From positions 61,912 through 125,911 of the forward strand of contig NZ_LMOH01000003.1 in the NCBI RefSeq assembly GCF_001423245.1: DNA of 64,000 nt, given 5' to 3'. The DNA is from Aureimonas sp. Leaf324. GTDB lineage: Bacteria > Pseudomonadota > Alphaproteobacteria > Rhizobiales > Rhizobiaceae. The notes beneath the pieces were generated by a model. That model did no database searches. It saw only the letters and a list, made by a program, of their open reading frames with translations, and was not told the origin of the DNA. Positions 50,054 through 58,587 of this stretch are shown piece by piece. Each line of letters begins with the position of its first letter. Position 1 is the first letter of the stretch. The position numbers and the translations under genes were made by a program.

Positions 50054-50227
50054 TCAGACGCTGCCGGCCAGAAGCCAAACCGCGATCGCCACGTTTCCGA
50101 CGATGCCGACGACGGCGATGGCTCCGATCAGGAGCCAGAGGGCGGAGCGCCGGGGGCGGGGGTCTTCGATCAATCTGGGCCTCGTCGAGCAGGTGGGCTT
50201 CGAGTGGCCCGGTCCGTCAGGCCTCAT
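50054..50227 (-). CDS. Possible small single-helix membrane protein (57 residues)
   Basis: The reading frame from ATG 50227 encodes a Pro/Arg-rich N-terminus (RLIEDPRPRRSALW) and one clear C-terminal membrane helix (LLIGAIAVVGIVGNVAIAVW). The hydrophobic segment supports a real protein, but the ribosome-binding site is poor (AGGAG lies about 19 bases upstream). Upstream extension of the same frame runs antisense through tRNA-Ser and is not coding. I do not recognise a family. Confidence 0.35.
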   Translation of the reverse strand: MRPDGPGHSKPTCSTRPRLIEDPRPRRSALWLLIGAIAVVGIVGNVAIAVWLLAGSV

Positions 50228-50327
50228 ATAGACACTCGTCGCGAAACGTCTCCTGCGGAATGGTTGACGCTGCCGCGAGGCAAGCGCTAAAGCCGAAGGA
50301 TCGGCGCCGCGTCTTGCAGCGGGGCGT

Positions 50328-50417
50328 GGATGGGTGGCCGAGTGGTTTAAGGCAGCGGTCTTGAAAACCGCCGTGCGGGGAACCGTACCGTGAGTTCGAA
50401 TCTCACCCCATCCGCCA
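50328..50417 (+). tRNA. tRNA-Ser (anticodon TGA)
   Basis: This 90-base class II tRNA has acceptor GGATGGG paired with CCCATCC, a D-arm with GGCCGAGTGGTTTAAGGC, anticodon stem GCGGT/ACCGC around loop CTTGAAA (TGA anticodon), a long variable arm, and T-arm GTGAG-TTCGAAT-CTCAC. Discriminator G and CCA are encoded. Confidence 0.97.
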
Positions 50418-50571
50418 GCCGCCCGTGGCTTGCGACAATGCGCCTCTAAAGCGGTCGCGCCCGGCCTCATTGCCAATCCTTGCCGCGATTTCACTTGTCC
50501 GTGAGGAAGTGAGCGCTCTTAGTCGCGACTCTTCGCATGTGGAAGATGTGACGAGTTTGGGGCGGGTCCGC

Positions 50572-51804
50572 ATGCTTCGATGGCTGCTTCTGATCGGTTT
50601 GGTGCTTCTTGCGCTCGCAGGCTTCGAGCGCGAACGGCTCGCGCCCTATGCCCCGGCGTTCATGGCGTCCTGGCTCGGGTCCTCAAACTCGGACGGAGAT
50701 GGCGCTACTGCGGGCGGCGGACGGAAGCAGCGTGGTTCCGGCGCGCCGGTTGCGGTCGAGGTCGCCTCGGCCGAGAGCGGATCGCTGCCGATCCTGCGCG
50801 ATACGATCGGCACCATCGTGCCGGTCAACTCCACGGTCATGAGTTCGGAGGAAACCGGGACGATCGCTGCGATTGCTGTCGGCGACGGCGCCGTGGTGCG
50901 GCAGGGCGATCTTCTGGTGTCGCTCGACGACCGAGCGGCGCGCGCGCAAATCGCCAAGGATCAGGCTGCGATCCAGCGTGACCAAGCAACCCTGGACCAG
51001 ACGCAGCGCGACCTTCAGCGAGCGGAACTGCTTCTGAAGTCGGGCGCCGTCGATGCGCAGCAGGCGGATACCGCTCGCAGCGCGGCCCAGTCGGCAGCCG
51101 CGGTGCTCGAGATCGACAAGGCGACGCTGGCGGCCGATCAGGTGGCTCTCGACAAGCTGCATATCGTGGCTCCCTTCGACGGGCGGCTGGGTGCGTTCCA
51201 GGTTTCGCCCGGCGCGCTGGTGACGCCGGGCACCGCGATCGTCACGCTCACGCAGGTGTCGCCCGTCCGAGCCGCGTTCACATTGGCAGAAAGCGATCTG
51301 GCGCTCCTGCAGGACAGTCTGTCCCGAGGCACGCTAACGGTGACGTTGCGCCCCGCCGACGGGTCGACCGACGAGGTCTCGGGCAAGGTCGATTTCATCG
51401 ACAACGCCATCGATCCGGCTTCGGGCTCGATCTCCCTGCGGGCCTCGATCGACAATCCTGACGGCCGGCTCGTTGCCAAACAGGCGTTTTCCGCGACGGT
51501 GCAGGCGGGTGAGCGGGACGGCCTCCTCATCGTGCCGACGGTCGCCGTCCAGCCTCGACAGGATGGAAGCGTCGTCTACGTCGTGGGTTCCGACGATACG
51601 GTCTCGATCCGTAAGGTCGAGGTGGCGTTTCGGGTCGGAGATCGGACCGGATTGACCTCCGGCCTGTCCCCCGGCGACGTGGTCGTGACCGAGGGGCAGG
51701 GGGCGTTGACCGACGGCGCGAAGGTCCAGCCTTCGTCGAAGCCCGACGGCGACGGTCAGGCAGCGCCTGCTCAACCGCCGACGGACGCGACGGCCGCCCG
51801 ATGA
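50572..51804 (+). CDS. RND efflux periplasmic adaptor (membrane fusion protein, HlyD/MdtA type)
   Basis: The 410-residue protein has an N-terminal membrane anchor (MLRWLLLIGLVLLALAGF), a Gly/Ser linker, then the adaptor fold. The lipoyl-like barrel halves are at about 75-130 (TGTIAAIAVGDGAVVRQGDLLV) and 200-235 (IVAPFDGRLGAFQVSPGALVTPG); between them lies a short alpha-hairpin rich in Gln and Asp. Beta-barrel and membrane-proximal domains follow. It bridges the pump to an outer-membrane channel, which is not encoded here. The stop overlaps the pump gene start by 4 bases. A GGGCGGG run precedes the chosen ATG. Confidence 0.92.
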   Translation: MLRWLLLIGLVLLALAGFERERLAPYAPAFMASWLGSSNSDGDGATAGGGRKQRGSGAPVAVEVASAESGSLPILRDTIGTIVPVNSTVMSSEETGTIAAIAVGDGAVVRQGDLLVSLDDRAARAQIAKDQAAIQRDQATLDQTQRDLQRAELLLKSGAVDAQQADTARSAAQSAAAVLEIDKATLAADQVALDKLHIVAPFDGRLGAFQVSPGALVTPGTAIVTLTQVSPVRAAFTLAESDLALLQDSLSRGTLTVTLRPADGSTDEVSGKVDFIDNAIDPASGSISLRASIDNPDGRLVAKQAFSATVQAGERDGLLIVPTVAVQPRQDGSVVYVVGSDDTVSIRKVEVAFRVGDRTGLTSGLSPGDVVVTEGQGALTDGAKVQPSSKPDGDGQAAPAQPPTDATAAR

Positions 51805-54800
51805 ACATTTCCACGACCTTCATCCGCCGGCCGGTCGCGACGCTTCTCCTCTGCCTTGCCGTTCTCGTCGCCGGCATCGCGGCCTATCGCCTGCTGCCTG
51901 TCGCGGCGCTGCCGCAGGCCGACTACCCGACGATCAGTGTGTCTGCGCAGCTGGCCGGCGCCTCGCCCGATACGATGGCGAGCGCGGTGGCGGCCCCGCT
52001 GATCAAGCAGTTCGAGACGATCGACGGCGTCGATACGATCACCGCGCGGTCTTCGCTCGGCAACACGCAGATCACCATCCAGTTCGTCCTCTCGCGGGAT
52101 ATCGACGCGGCGGCGGCAGACGTCGAAGCTGCTATCGCGCGGACCGCCCGGCAGCTGCCGGACAACATGACGTCGCCGCCGAGCTACCGGAAGGCCAACC
52201 CGGCCGACACGCCCATCCTGCTCCTCGACCTCGTGTCGCAGGGCACGCCGCTGACGGCGATCGACGACCTCGCCGAGAACGTCATCTCGCCCGCGCTGTC
52301 GACGATCCAGGGCGTCGCGCAGGCGCAGGTCTACGGTGCCAAGACCTTCGCCGTCCGGATCGGCGTCGATCCCGACAAGCTTGCCGCGCGGTCGCTCGGA
52401 ATGGCTGAAGTATCCAGCGCTCTGGCGGCCGCCAACAGCCAGACGCCGGTCGGCACGATCCAGACCGGCGGACAGGCCCTGACGGTGGACGCACCGACGC
52501 AGCGCACGAACGCCGATGAATTCCGCACCCTCGTCATCGCACGGCCCAACGGCTTGCCGGTTCGGCTTGGCGACGTCGCGAAGGTCGAGGACAGCGTCGA
52601 AAACCTCAACCAGGGAAGCTGGCTCGACGGCAAGCCCGCGATCGTCCTGGCCGTGCAGCGCCAGCCGGGCGCCAACACGGTCGAGGTGGTCGACGCCATC
52701 AAGGCCAAGTTGCCGGAGCTCCAGGCGGCTCTGCCGGCCTCGGTGCAGCTTCAGGTGGTGAACGACGCCTCCACGTCGATCAGCGCCGCGGTGGACGACG
52801 TGCAGCAGACGCTGGGATTGACGATCGTCCTCGTCATCCTGGTGATCTACCTGTTCCTCGGCCGCCTGACGGCGACGATGATCCCTGCGCTCACCGTGCC
52901 GCTGTCGCTTGTCGCCACCTTCGGGGCGATGTACCTTCTCGGCTATTCCATCGACAACCTGTCGCTGCTGGCGCTTACCTTATCCGTCGGCCTCGTCGTC
53001 GACGACGCCATCGTGATGCTCGAAAACATCGTGCGGCACGTCGAGGAGGGCGCGGCCCCGAGGGAGGCGGCGTTGAAGGGCAGCGGCGAGGTGGCCGGGA
53101 CGATCGTCTCGATGTCGCTGTCGCTGGTCGCGGTCTTCCTGCCCATTCTCCTGATGGGCGGCGTCGTCGGGCGTGTCCTTAACGAGTTCGGCGTCGTGGT
53201 GGCGCTCGCGATCCTCGCTTCGGCCGTGGTCTCGCTGACGCTGACGCCCATGCTGGCAGCGCGCCTGCCCGCGAGCCATGCGCCCTCGTCCGGCATCGCG
53301 GCGGCCTTCACGCGCGGGTTCGATCGCGCCGCTGTCGTTTACGGTCGGATGGTGGACTGGTGCCTGCATCGCAACGGATTCGTGATGGCGGTCTTCGTCG
53401 TGTCGTTCGCCGCCTCGGCTTTGATGATGGCCACGCTGCCCCGGTCGTTCCTTCCGCAGGAGGACAACGGCCTCCTGACGATCTCGACGCAGGCTCGCCA
53501 GGACATCTCGTTCGCAGCGATGTCTGCCCTGCAGGCCAAGGCGGCCGCGGCGGTAAAGGCGGATCCGGCGGTCTCGTTCGTCACGTCGACGCTGGGCGGC
53601 GGGCCGGGCGGCGCCACGTTCAATTCCGGCTCGATGTTCGTTCAGCTGAAGCCGAAGGACCAGCGTCCGCCGCTGGAGCAGACGCTCGCCTCCCTGCGGC
53701 GCGAGCTCGGCGCCGTTCCCGGCCTCAAGAGCTTCGCCACCCCAGTCCAGAGCCTGCGCTTCGGCGGGCGCTCGACGCAGAGCCAGTATCAGCTCGTGGT
53801 CCAGTCGCTCGACGCGGCCGCTGCGCGGGACTGGTCGAACCGGATTCTCGAGCGGATGCAGGCGGATCGGTCGCATTTCGTCGATGTCGCGACCGATCTT
53901 CAGGACAACGGTCTGCAGGAGCGGATCGCAGTCGACCGCGATCGCGCGGACGCTCTCGGCGTCGACCCCGCCAGCCTGCGTACGGCGCTCGAGGCGGGCT
54001 TCGGCACGCTCACCGCAACGCAGATCCAGGCGACGGGCAACAGCTACGACGTCATCCTCGAATACGACCAAAGCGGCGCATGGACGGATAGCCGTCTGTC
54101 CGCGATCCGCGTGCCGGCCGCCAATGGAACGCTTGTTCCGTTGACGGCTTTCGCTACGCTTTCGCGCGAAGCGGGGCCCGTCACCGTCAACCAGACGGGG
54201 CAGCTGACGGCCGTGACGCTGTCGTTCAACCTGCCGGCGGGTGTTTCGCTGGGGACTGCGACCGGCGTCGTGGAGGACATCAAGGCGCAGGTCGGCCTGC
54301 CGTCCAACGTCAGCACCAGCTACGCGGGCACGGCGCAGGTCTTCCAGCAGGCGACCGGCAATCTCGGTCTGCTGATCGGCGCGGCGGTTCTCGTGATCTA
54401 CATCGTGCTCGGCATTCTCTACGAGAGCTTCATTCATCCGCTGACGATCCTGTCCGGCCTGCCGTCCGCGGCGTTCGGTGCGCTGGCGGCGCTGCAGTGG
54501 TTCGGCTTCGACCTGTCGATCATCGCGGTGATCGGGCTTCTGATGCTGATCGGCATCGTGAAGAAGAATGCGATCATGATGGTGGACGTCGCGCTGGAGC
54601 TTCAGCGCGAGGAAGCGCAGGGGCCGGAGGTGGCGATCCGCGAGGCGTGCCTGCGGCGCTTCCGGCCCATCATGATGACGACCTTCTGCGCCCTGCTCGG
54701 CGCGCTTCCCATCGCGCTGGGCACCGGCGTCTCGTCGGAACTGCGGCAGCCGCTTGGCGTCGCTGTGGTCGGCGGCCTTCTCGTCAGCCAGGCGCTGACC

Positions 54801-54887
54801 CTCTTCATCACGCCTGTCATCTTCGTCGAGATCGAGCGGGCCCGGCGCTTCGTCGGGAGTCGTCTCGTTCGTCGCCAGACCGCCTAA
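51801..54887 (+). CDS. RND efflux transporter permease (HAE1/MdtB-MdtC-like)
   Basis: The 1028-residue inner-membrane pump has a first helix at about 12-30, a large periplasmic loop, helices 2-6, a second periplasmic loop, and helices 8-12. Proton-relay residues are present: Asp401 and Asp402 in VGLVVDDAIVMLENI, and a Lys pair at 921-922 in IGIVKKNAIMMVDVAL. Overall it resembles multidrug or aromatic-compound exporters of the MdtBC group. It forms a two-gene unit with the adaptor; substrate and partner TolC-type channel are unknown. Confidence 0.95.
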   Translation: MNISTTFIRRPVATLLLCLAVLVAGIAAYRLLPVAALPQADYPTISVSAQLAGASPDTMASAVAAPLIKQFETIDGVDTITARSSLGNTQITIQFVLSRDIDAAAADVEAAIARTARQLPDNMTSPPSYRKANPADTPILLLDLVSQGTPLTAIDDLAENVISPALSTIQGVAQAQVYGAKTFAVRIGVDPDKLAARSLGMAEVSSALAAANSQTPVGTIQTGGQALTVDAPTQRTNADEFRTLVIARPNGLPVRLGDVAKVEDSVENLNQGSWLDGKPAIVLAVQRQPGANTVEVVDAIKAKLPELQAALPASVQLQVVNDASTSISAAVDDVQQTLGLTIVLVILVIYLFLGRLTATMIPALTVPLSLVATFGAMYLLGYSIDNLSLLALTLSVGLVVDDAIVMLENIVRHVEEGAAPREAALKGSGEVAGTIVSMSLSLVAVFLPILLMGGVVGRVLNEFGVVVALAILASAVVSLTLTPMLAARLPASHAPSSGIAAAFTRGFDRAAVVYGRMVDWCLHRNGFVMAVFVVSFAASALMMATLPRSFLPQEDNGLLTISTQARQDISFAAMSALQAKAAAAVKADPAVSFVTSTLGGGPGGATFNSGSMFVQLKPKDQRPPLEQTLASLRRELGAVPGLKSFATPVQSLRFGGRSTQSQYQLVVQSLDAAAARDWSNRILERMQADRSHFVDVATDLQDNGLQERIAVDRDRADALGVDPASLRTALEAGFGTLTATQIQATGNSYDVILEYDQSGAWTDSRLSAIRVPAANGTLVPLTAFATLSREAGPVTVNQTGQLTAVTLSFNLPAGVSLGTATGVVEDIKAQVGLPSNVSTSYAGTAQVFQQATGNLGLLIGAAVLVIYIVLGILYESFIHPLTILSGLPSAAFGALAALQWFGFDLSIIAVIGLLMLIGIVKKNAIMMVDVALELQREEAQGPEVAIREACLRRFRPIMMTTFCALLGALPIALGTGVSSELRQPLGVAVVGGLLVSQALTLFITPVIFVEIERARRFVGSRLVRRQTA

Positions 54888-54951
54888 GCGGGAGCCGCGC
54901 CAGTTTGAGGCCAGTCGGCTGCGGCAGGGTGCCCTCCGAAAAGGAGACGCC

Positions 54952-55137
54952 ATGCAGGATCTGGTCGACATCGCTTCCATCACGGAGCGGCTGATGAAGA
55001 CGCTCGGCGAAATCGAAGCCATGCTGGGCGACGAGCGAACGGACGAGGAGAAGCGGCAGGCCGACTACATCGACCTCCTGAGGCGCAAGGCGACGGGCGA
55101 AATCAGCGGAAACGTCACCGCCCACTTCTTCGCGTGA
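54952..55137 (+). CDS. Conserved-looking small hypothetical protein (61 residues)
   Basis: An AAGGAG ribosome site lies six bases before the ATG, which strongly supports translation. The product is acidic, soluble and mostly helical (SITERLMKTLGEIEAMLGDERTDEE), with a C-terminal AHFFA. I recognise no domain. It lies 64 bases after the RND pump gene on the same strand, possibly in the same transcript, and ahead of rlpA. Confidence 0.65.
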   Translation: MQDLVDIASITERLMKTLGEIEAMLGDERTDEEKRQADYIDLLRRKATGEISGNVTAHFFA

Positions 55138-55454
55138 CGGCGGTTGGACAGCGCAATCCGTCGCTCGAATTCGCGAGATTTCGCCGCATCCATCCGAGGT
55201 TGAGAGTCATCTTGAAGTACGGATCACCCGCCATACGCGCGTTGCTGCGATCGGTGGAGTCATAGGCCGGATCCACTGGGGAAAAGGCGCCGCGGTGCGG
55301 ATTGTGGCAAGATTTCGGCAAGTCGTCATCTGTAGTCTGGACGAGCTTGATTCGCGCGGACTTGCAATCGCTTCATGTCTTGGTAAGTTTTAGAAGGAAT
55401 ATGGTGGGGTGGCGCGACGGGGTGTGCGCGCCAGAACGAATGTTTGGGGGCAGA
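55138..55454. other. Non-coding gap before rlpA
   Basis: This 317-base stretch holds no gene I can support. Near its end is a possible promoter, TTGCAA at 55362-55367 with TAAGTT at 55384-55389 (16-base spacer), about 66 bases before the rlpA start. No terminator or repeat stands out. Confidence 0.4.
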
Positions 55455-56606
55455 ATGATAGCTGGAGCCGGACGCAACCGGAAGATCGGGCTCGGGCTCG
55501 CTTTCGGACTGTCGCTGGCGCTGGCCGGATGCCAGTCCACCTCGTCCTCGACGCACGAAGAGGAGCTCGCGCCGGAAGGGGATGCGCCGTTCTTCACTTC
55601 CAAGCTGTTCGGCGTGAAGGCCAGTCCGCGCGTGACGCGGCTGAAGAAGGTGCCCAAGGGCGGCGGCCGCGACCAGACCGGCAAGCCCTATATGGTGCGC
55701 GGGAAGTGGTATTATCCGAAGGAAGAGCCGGGCTACGTGAAGACCGGCACCGCGTCCTGGTACGGCGCGAATTTCCACGGTCGCCTGACGGCGAACGGCG
55801 AAGTCTACGACATGTACCACCTGTCGGCCGCTCATCCGACGTTTCCGCTACCGTCCTATGCGCGCGTGACGAACCGGAAGACAGGCAGTTCGGTTGTCGT
55901 CCGCGTCAACGATCGCGGTCCCTACATGCACGACCGCGTTCTCGACGTCTCTTCCAAGGCGGCGGAGATGCTCGGCTTTCAGCATGACGGCGTCGCGGAC
56001 GTGAAGGTTGAATATGTCGGCCGGGCGCCGCTCGAAGGCGACGATACGCCGATGCTGATGGCGTCCTACCGCCCAGGCAACGCGCCGGCGATCAACGACG
56101 GGTTGCCGAGCGGTGTGATGATCGCCTCGCGTCAGGAGCGCTCGCCGTTCCTGATGGCGGCCGCGTTCTCGGCGCCGAAGGCCGCAGCTTCTTCGATCCC
56201 GTCGACGCCGCGCGCCGTGCCGGCTCGCACGCCATCGATCGAAGACCTCATCCAGACCTACGACGCCGCGCCCTCGGCGCCCGTCCCGGTGCCGATGCCG
56301 CGTGGCTCGCTGCTCTCCTATGCCGCCGCGCCGCCATCTGTGGGGGCGCAGGGTGCGCTCGCATCGATGATGAAGGTTCCGGCCGCGCCCGAAACGATCG
56401 AGCTCGGTGCTTTGGACGACGTCGCCCTTCTGATGCGCGTCGCAAGCCTCGCCGACGGTCGCGCCGATCTCAACGAAATAATGTCGGACGGCAAGGTCTC
56501 GCTGTCGCTGAACATGCGCCCGGGCGAGGATGCCGACACGCTTCTTCGCGAGGTCTGGGATGCCGGCGCTTCGGACGCCTTCGTCCTGCGGACGGACGAG
56601 CGCTGA
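55455..56606 (+). CDS. rlpA: Septal ring lytic transglycosylase/RlpA family lipoprotein
   Basis: RlpA proteins are septal outer-membrane lipoproteins; the Pseudomonas enzyme cleaves denuded glycan strands. The 383-residue protein has a lipoprotein signal with lipobox ALAGC (Cys about 22). The double-psi beta-barrel RlpA domain at about 95-190 includes GTASWYGANFHGRLTANGEVYD, HLSAAHPTFPLPSYARVTN and VRVNDRGPYMHDRVLDVS, which keeps the conserved His and Asp. A long Pro/Ala/Ser linker and a C-terminal module (VSLSLNMRPGEDADTLLREV) may be a degenerate SPOR domain. The ATG at 55455 follows TTTGGGGG; ATG 55440 is possible. Confidence 0.92.
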   Translation: MIAGAGRNRKIGLGLAFGLSLALAGCQSTSSSTHEEELAPEGDAPFFTSKLFGVKASPRVTRLKKVPKGGGRDQTGKPYMVRGKWYYPKEEPGYVKTGTASWYGANFHGRLTANGEVYDMYHLSAAHPTFPLPSYARVTNRKTGSSVVVRVNDRGPYMHDRVLDVSSKAAEMLGFQHDGVADVKVEYVGRAPLEGDDTPMLMASYRPGNAPAINDGLPSGVMIASRQERSPFLMAAAFSAPKAAASSIPSTPRAVPARTPSIEDLIQTYDAAPSAPVPVPMPRGSLLSYAAAPPSVGAQGALASMMKVPAAPETIELGALDDVALLMRVASLADGRADLNEIMSDGKVSLSLNMRPGEDADTLLREVWDAGASDAFVLRTDER

Positions 56607-56695
56607 GCTATCCACGGGCAGTTTGCCGGTCACGATATACGCTGGCGCTGCGATGCCCTATCTATCGCCGCAGCGACCCTCCTGCCGGCCATCCC

Positions 56696-57883
56696 ATGCA
56701 CATGTCCTCGCGTCTTCTGCGAAGCGCCGTTTTCCTTGCCGTGATCGGGTTCGCCGGCGTATCGCACGCCCAGAACCCCGACGCGGCGTTGATGCCGGAA
56801 ACCGCCGCCAAGGTCGCCGTCGTGATGGACGGAAAGACCGGCGGCATCCTGTTCGACAAGAACGGAAACGCGCCGTTTCCCCCGGCGTCGCTCGCCAAGA
56901 TCATGACGGCCGAGGTGCTGTTCGAGGCGCTCGCATCCGGGCGCGTCGCGCCCGACGCCGCAATGCCCGTCTCCAACCATGCCTGGCGCACAGGCGGCGC
57001 GCCATCGCGAACGGCGACGATGTTCGCGGCCGTCCGGTCGCAGGTGCCGGTGGAGGCGCTGGAGCGGGGCCTCGTGGTTCAGGCGGCGAACGACGCCGCC
57101 ATCATCATCGCCGAAGGGATGGACGGATCAGAACAGGCCTTCGCCGCGCGGATGAACGAACGCGCCAAGGCGCTTGGCATGGTCGACAGCCGCTTCGTCA
57201 ATCCGACCGGACTGCCCGAGGGCGGCCAGGAGACGACGGCGCGCGACCTCGCCAATCTGGCCCGCCACGTGCGCCTGACTTACCCCGACCGGTACGCTCT
57301 CTATGCGCAGCCGGACTTCGAGTGGAACAAGATTCTCCAGCGCAATCGCAATACGCTCCTCGCTGCCAAGCCGGGCGCCACCGGTATGGCCATAGGGTTC
57401 TCCGAAGAAGGCGGTTACTCGATCGTGGGCGTCGTGGAAGGCGGCGACGGCCGGATCACGATCCTGGCGTTGGCCGGGCTCGACAAGGAGCAGACGAGGC
57501 TTCGCGAGACGATCGCCCTGGCGGATTGGGCAGCGTCGGCCTTCGACGAGCGAACGATCTTCTCGGCCGGAAGTCCGATCGCGATGGCGCCGGTCTTCGG
57601 CGGCCTGACCCCATCGGTACCGTTGGTGCTCGACACCGATCTGGTGGCGCAGATCCCCAAGCGGCACGCCGACAGGGTCACGGCGGAGGTGCATTACGAT
57701 GCGCCCCTGAGGGCGCCGATCCGGCGGGGCGACCGGATCGGAACGGTGGAACTGCGGATCGAGGATCGGTTCTCGCTGGAGCGTGACTTGCTGGCAGGAG
57801 ACGACGTGGCCGAGGGGACGTTCGCCGGTCGTGCGGCAGACGCCATCCAGGAACTCGCTTTCGGCTGGATACGGAGCCTTTGA
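56696..57883 (+). CDS. D-alanyl-D-alanine carboxypeptidase (DacF/PBP5-like) homologue with degenerate active site
   Basis: The 395-residue protein has a signal peptide ending GVSHA, a class A serine peptidase (S11) domain and a C-terminal PBP5-type beta domain (about 300-385). The SxxK motif is intact (Ser65 to Lys68 in PPASLAKIMT). The SxN motif reads Ala130-Ala131-Asn132 in VVQAANDAA, and the KTG motif reads Ala232-Ile233-Gly234 in GATGMAIGFSEEGGY. Loss of Ser in SxN and Lys-Thr in KTG argues against normal carboxypeptidase turnover. Yet the frame is intact and lies in an apparent operon with tmk. It may act as a peptidoglycan- or protein-binding pseudoenzyme. A start at the second Met (56702) is possible. 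Confidence 0.9.
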   Translation: MHMSSRLLRSAVFLAVIGFAGVSHAQNPDAALMPETAAKVAVVMDGKTGGILFDKNGNAPFPPASLAKIMTAEVLFEALASGRVAPDAAMPVSNHAWRTGGAPSRTATMFAAVRSQVPVEALERGLVVQAANDAAIIIAEGMDGSEQAFAARMNERAKALGMVDSRFVNPTGLPEGGQETTARDLANLARHVRLTYPDRYALYAQPDFEWNKILQRNRNTLLAAKPGATGMAIGFSEEGGYSIVGVVEGGDGRITILALAGLDKEQTRLRETIALADWAASAFDERTIFSAGSPIAMAPVFGGLTPSVPLVLDTDLVAQIPKRHADRVTAEVHYDAPLRAPIRRGDRIGTVELRIEDRFSLERDLLAGDDVAEGTFAGRAADAIQELAFGWIRSL

Positions 57884-57885
57884 CG

Positions 57886-58587
57886 ATGGATGCGACGATG
57901 TCCGACGCGCCCCGGCGCGGTCGCTTCATCACCTTCGAGGGACCGGACGGAAGCGGCAAGTCGACCCAGATCCGGCGTCTTGCGGCGCGGCTCGAGGCTC
58001 TCGGCGTGCCCGTCGTCGCGACGCGAGAGCCGGGCGGTTCGCCCGGCGCCGACGCGATCCGCCACATCGTCCTGTCCGGAGCGGCGGAGGAGATGGGGGT
58101 CGAAACCGAGGCGCTGCTTTTTGCGGCGGCCCGATACGATCACGTTCGCTCTGTGATCGCGCCTGCGCTGCGCGACGGCGCCTTCGTGCTGTGCGACCGC
58201 TTTCTCGACTCCACGCGAGCCTACCAGGGATCGGTCCCCGGTCTCGACCAGGCCTTCCTGGCCGAGGTGGAGGCTGCGACGACGGCGGGGATCCGACCCG
58301 ACTTGACGCTGATCCTCGATGTGCCGAGTGATGTCAGCCTGAAACGCCTGTCGGAGCGTCGTTCCGCCGATGCGGCCGACCGGTTCGAGAAGGACGGAGA
58401 CGAGATTTTCAGAGCGCGCCGACAGGCGTTCCTCGACATTGCGGCCCGCGAACCCGACCGCTGCGTCGTCATCGACGCCAGCGGCTCGATCGAGGAGATC
58501 GGCAGGCAAATCGAGGACCTCGTTCTCGATCGTTTCGGCGAAGAGATCTCTCGCCTTCCGATCCGAAGGCACGGAAGCGCGCTTTGA
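57886..58587 (+). CDS. tmk: Thymidylate kinase Tmk
   Basis: Tmk phosphorylates dTMP to dTDP. The 233-residue protein has the P-loop FEGPDGSGKSTQ, the DR(F) motif in LCDRFLDSTRAYQG with the catalytic Arg, and a LID region SERRSADAADRFE. The ATG at 57886 has GGAG nine bases upstream and lies 3 bases after the DacF-like stop; a TTG at 57880 and an ATG at 57898 are alternatives. The stop overlaps the holB start (TTGA). tmk-holB adjacency is widespread in bacteria. Confidence 0.96.
   Translation: MDATMSDAPRRGRFITFEGPDGSGKSTQIRRLAARLEALGVPVVATREPGGSPGADAIRHIVLSGAAEEMGVETEALLFAAARYDHVRSVIAPALRDGAFVLCDRFLDSTRAYQGSVPGLDQAFLAEVEAATTAGIRPDLTLILDVPSDVSLKRLSERRSADAADRFEKDGDEIFRARRQAFLDIAAREPDRCVVIDASGSIEEIGRQIEDLVLDRFGEEISRLPIRRHGSAL

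Noticed and set aside
50228..50494. Minus-strand open frame whose translation includes GWGEIRTHGTVPRTAVFKTA
   Set aside because: This peptide is the antisense translation of tRNA-Ser and recurs in databases as a false protein. Only the short downstream membrane-helix frame was kept, at low confidence.
54888..55300. Second copy of the tRNA-Ser 3' end as an integration (att) repeat
   Set aside because: No recognisable repeat of the T-arm/acceptor sequence was found after the RND genes.
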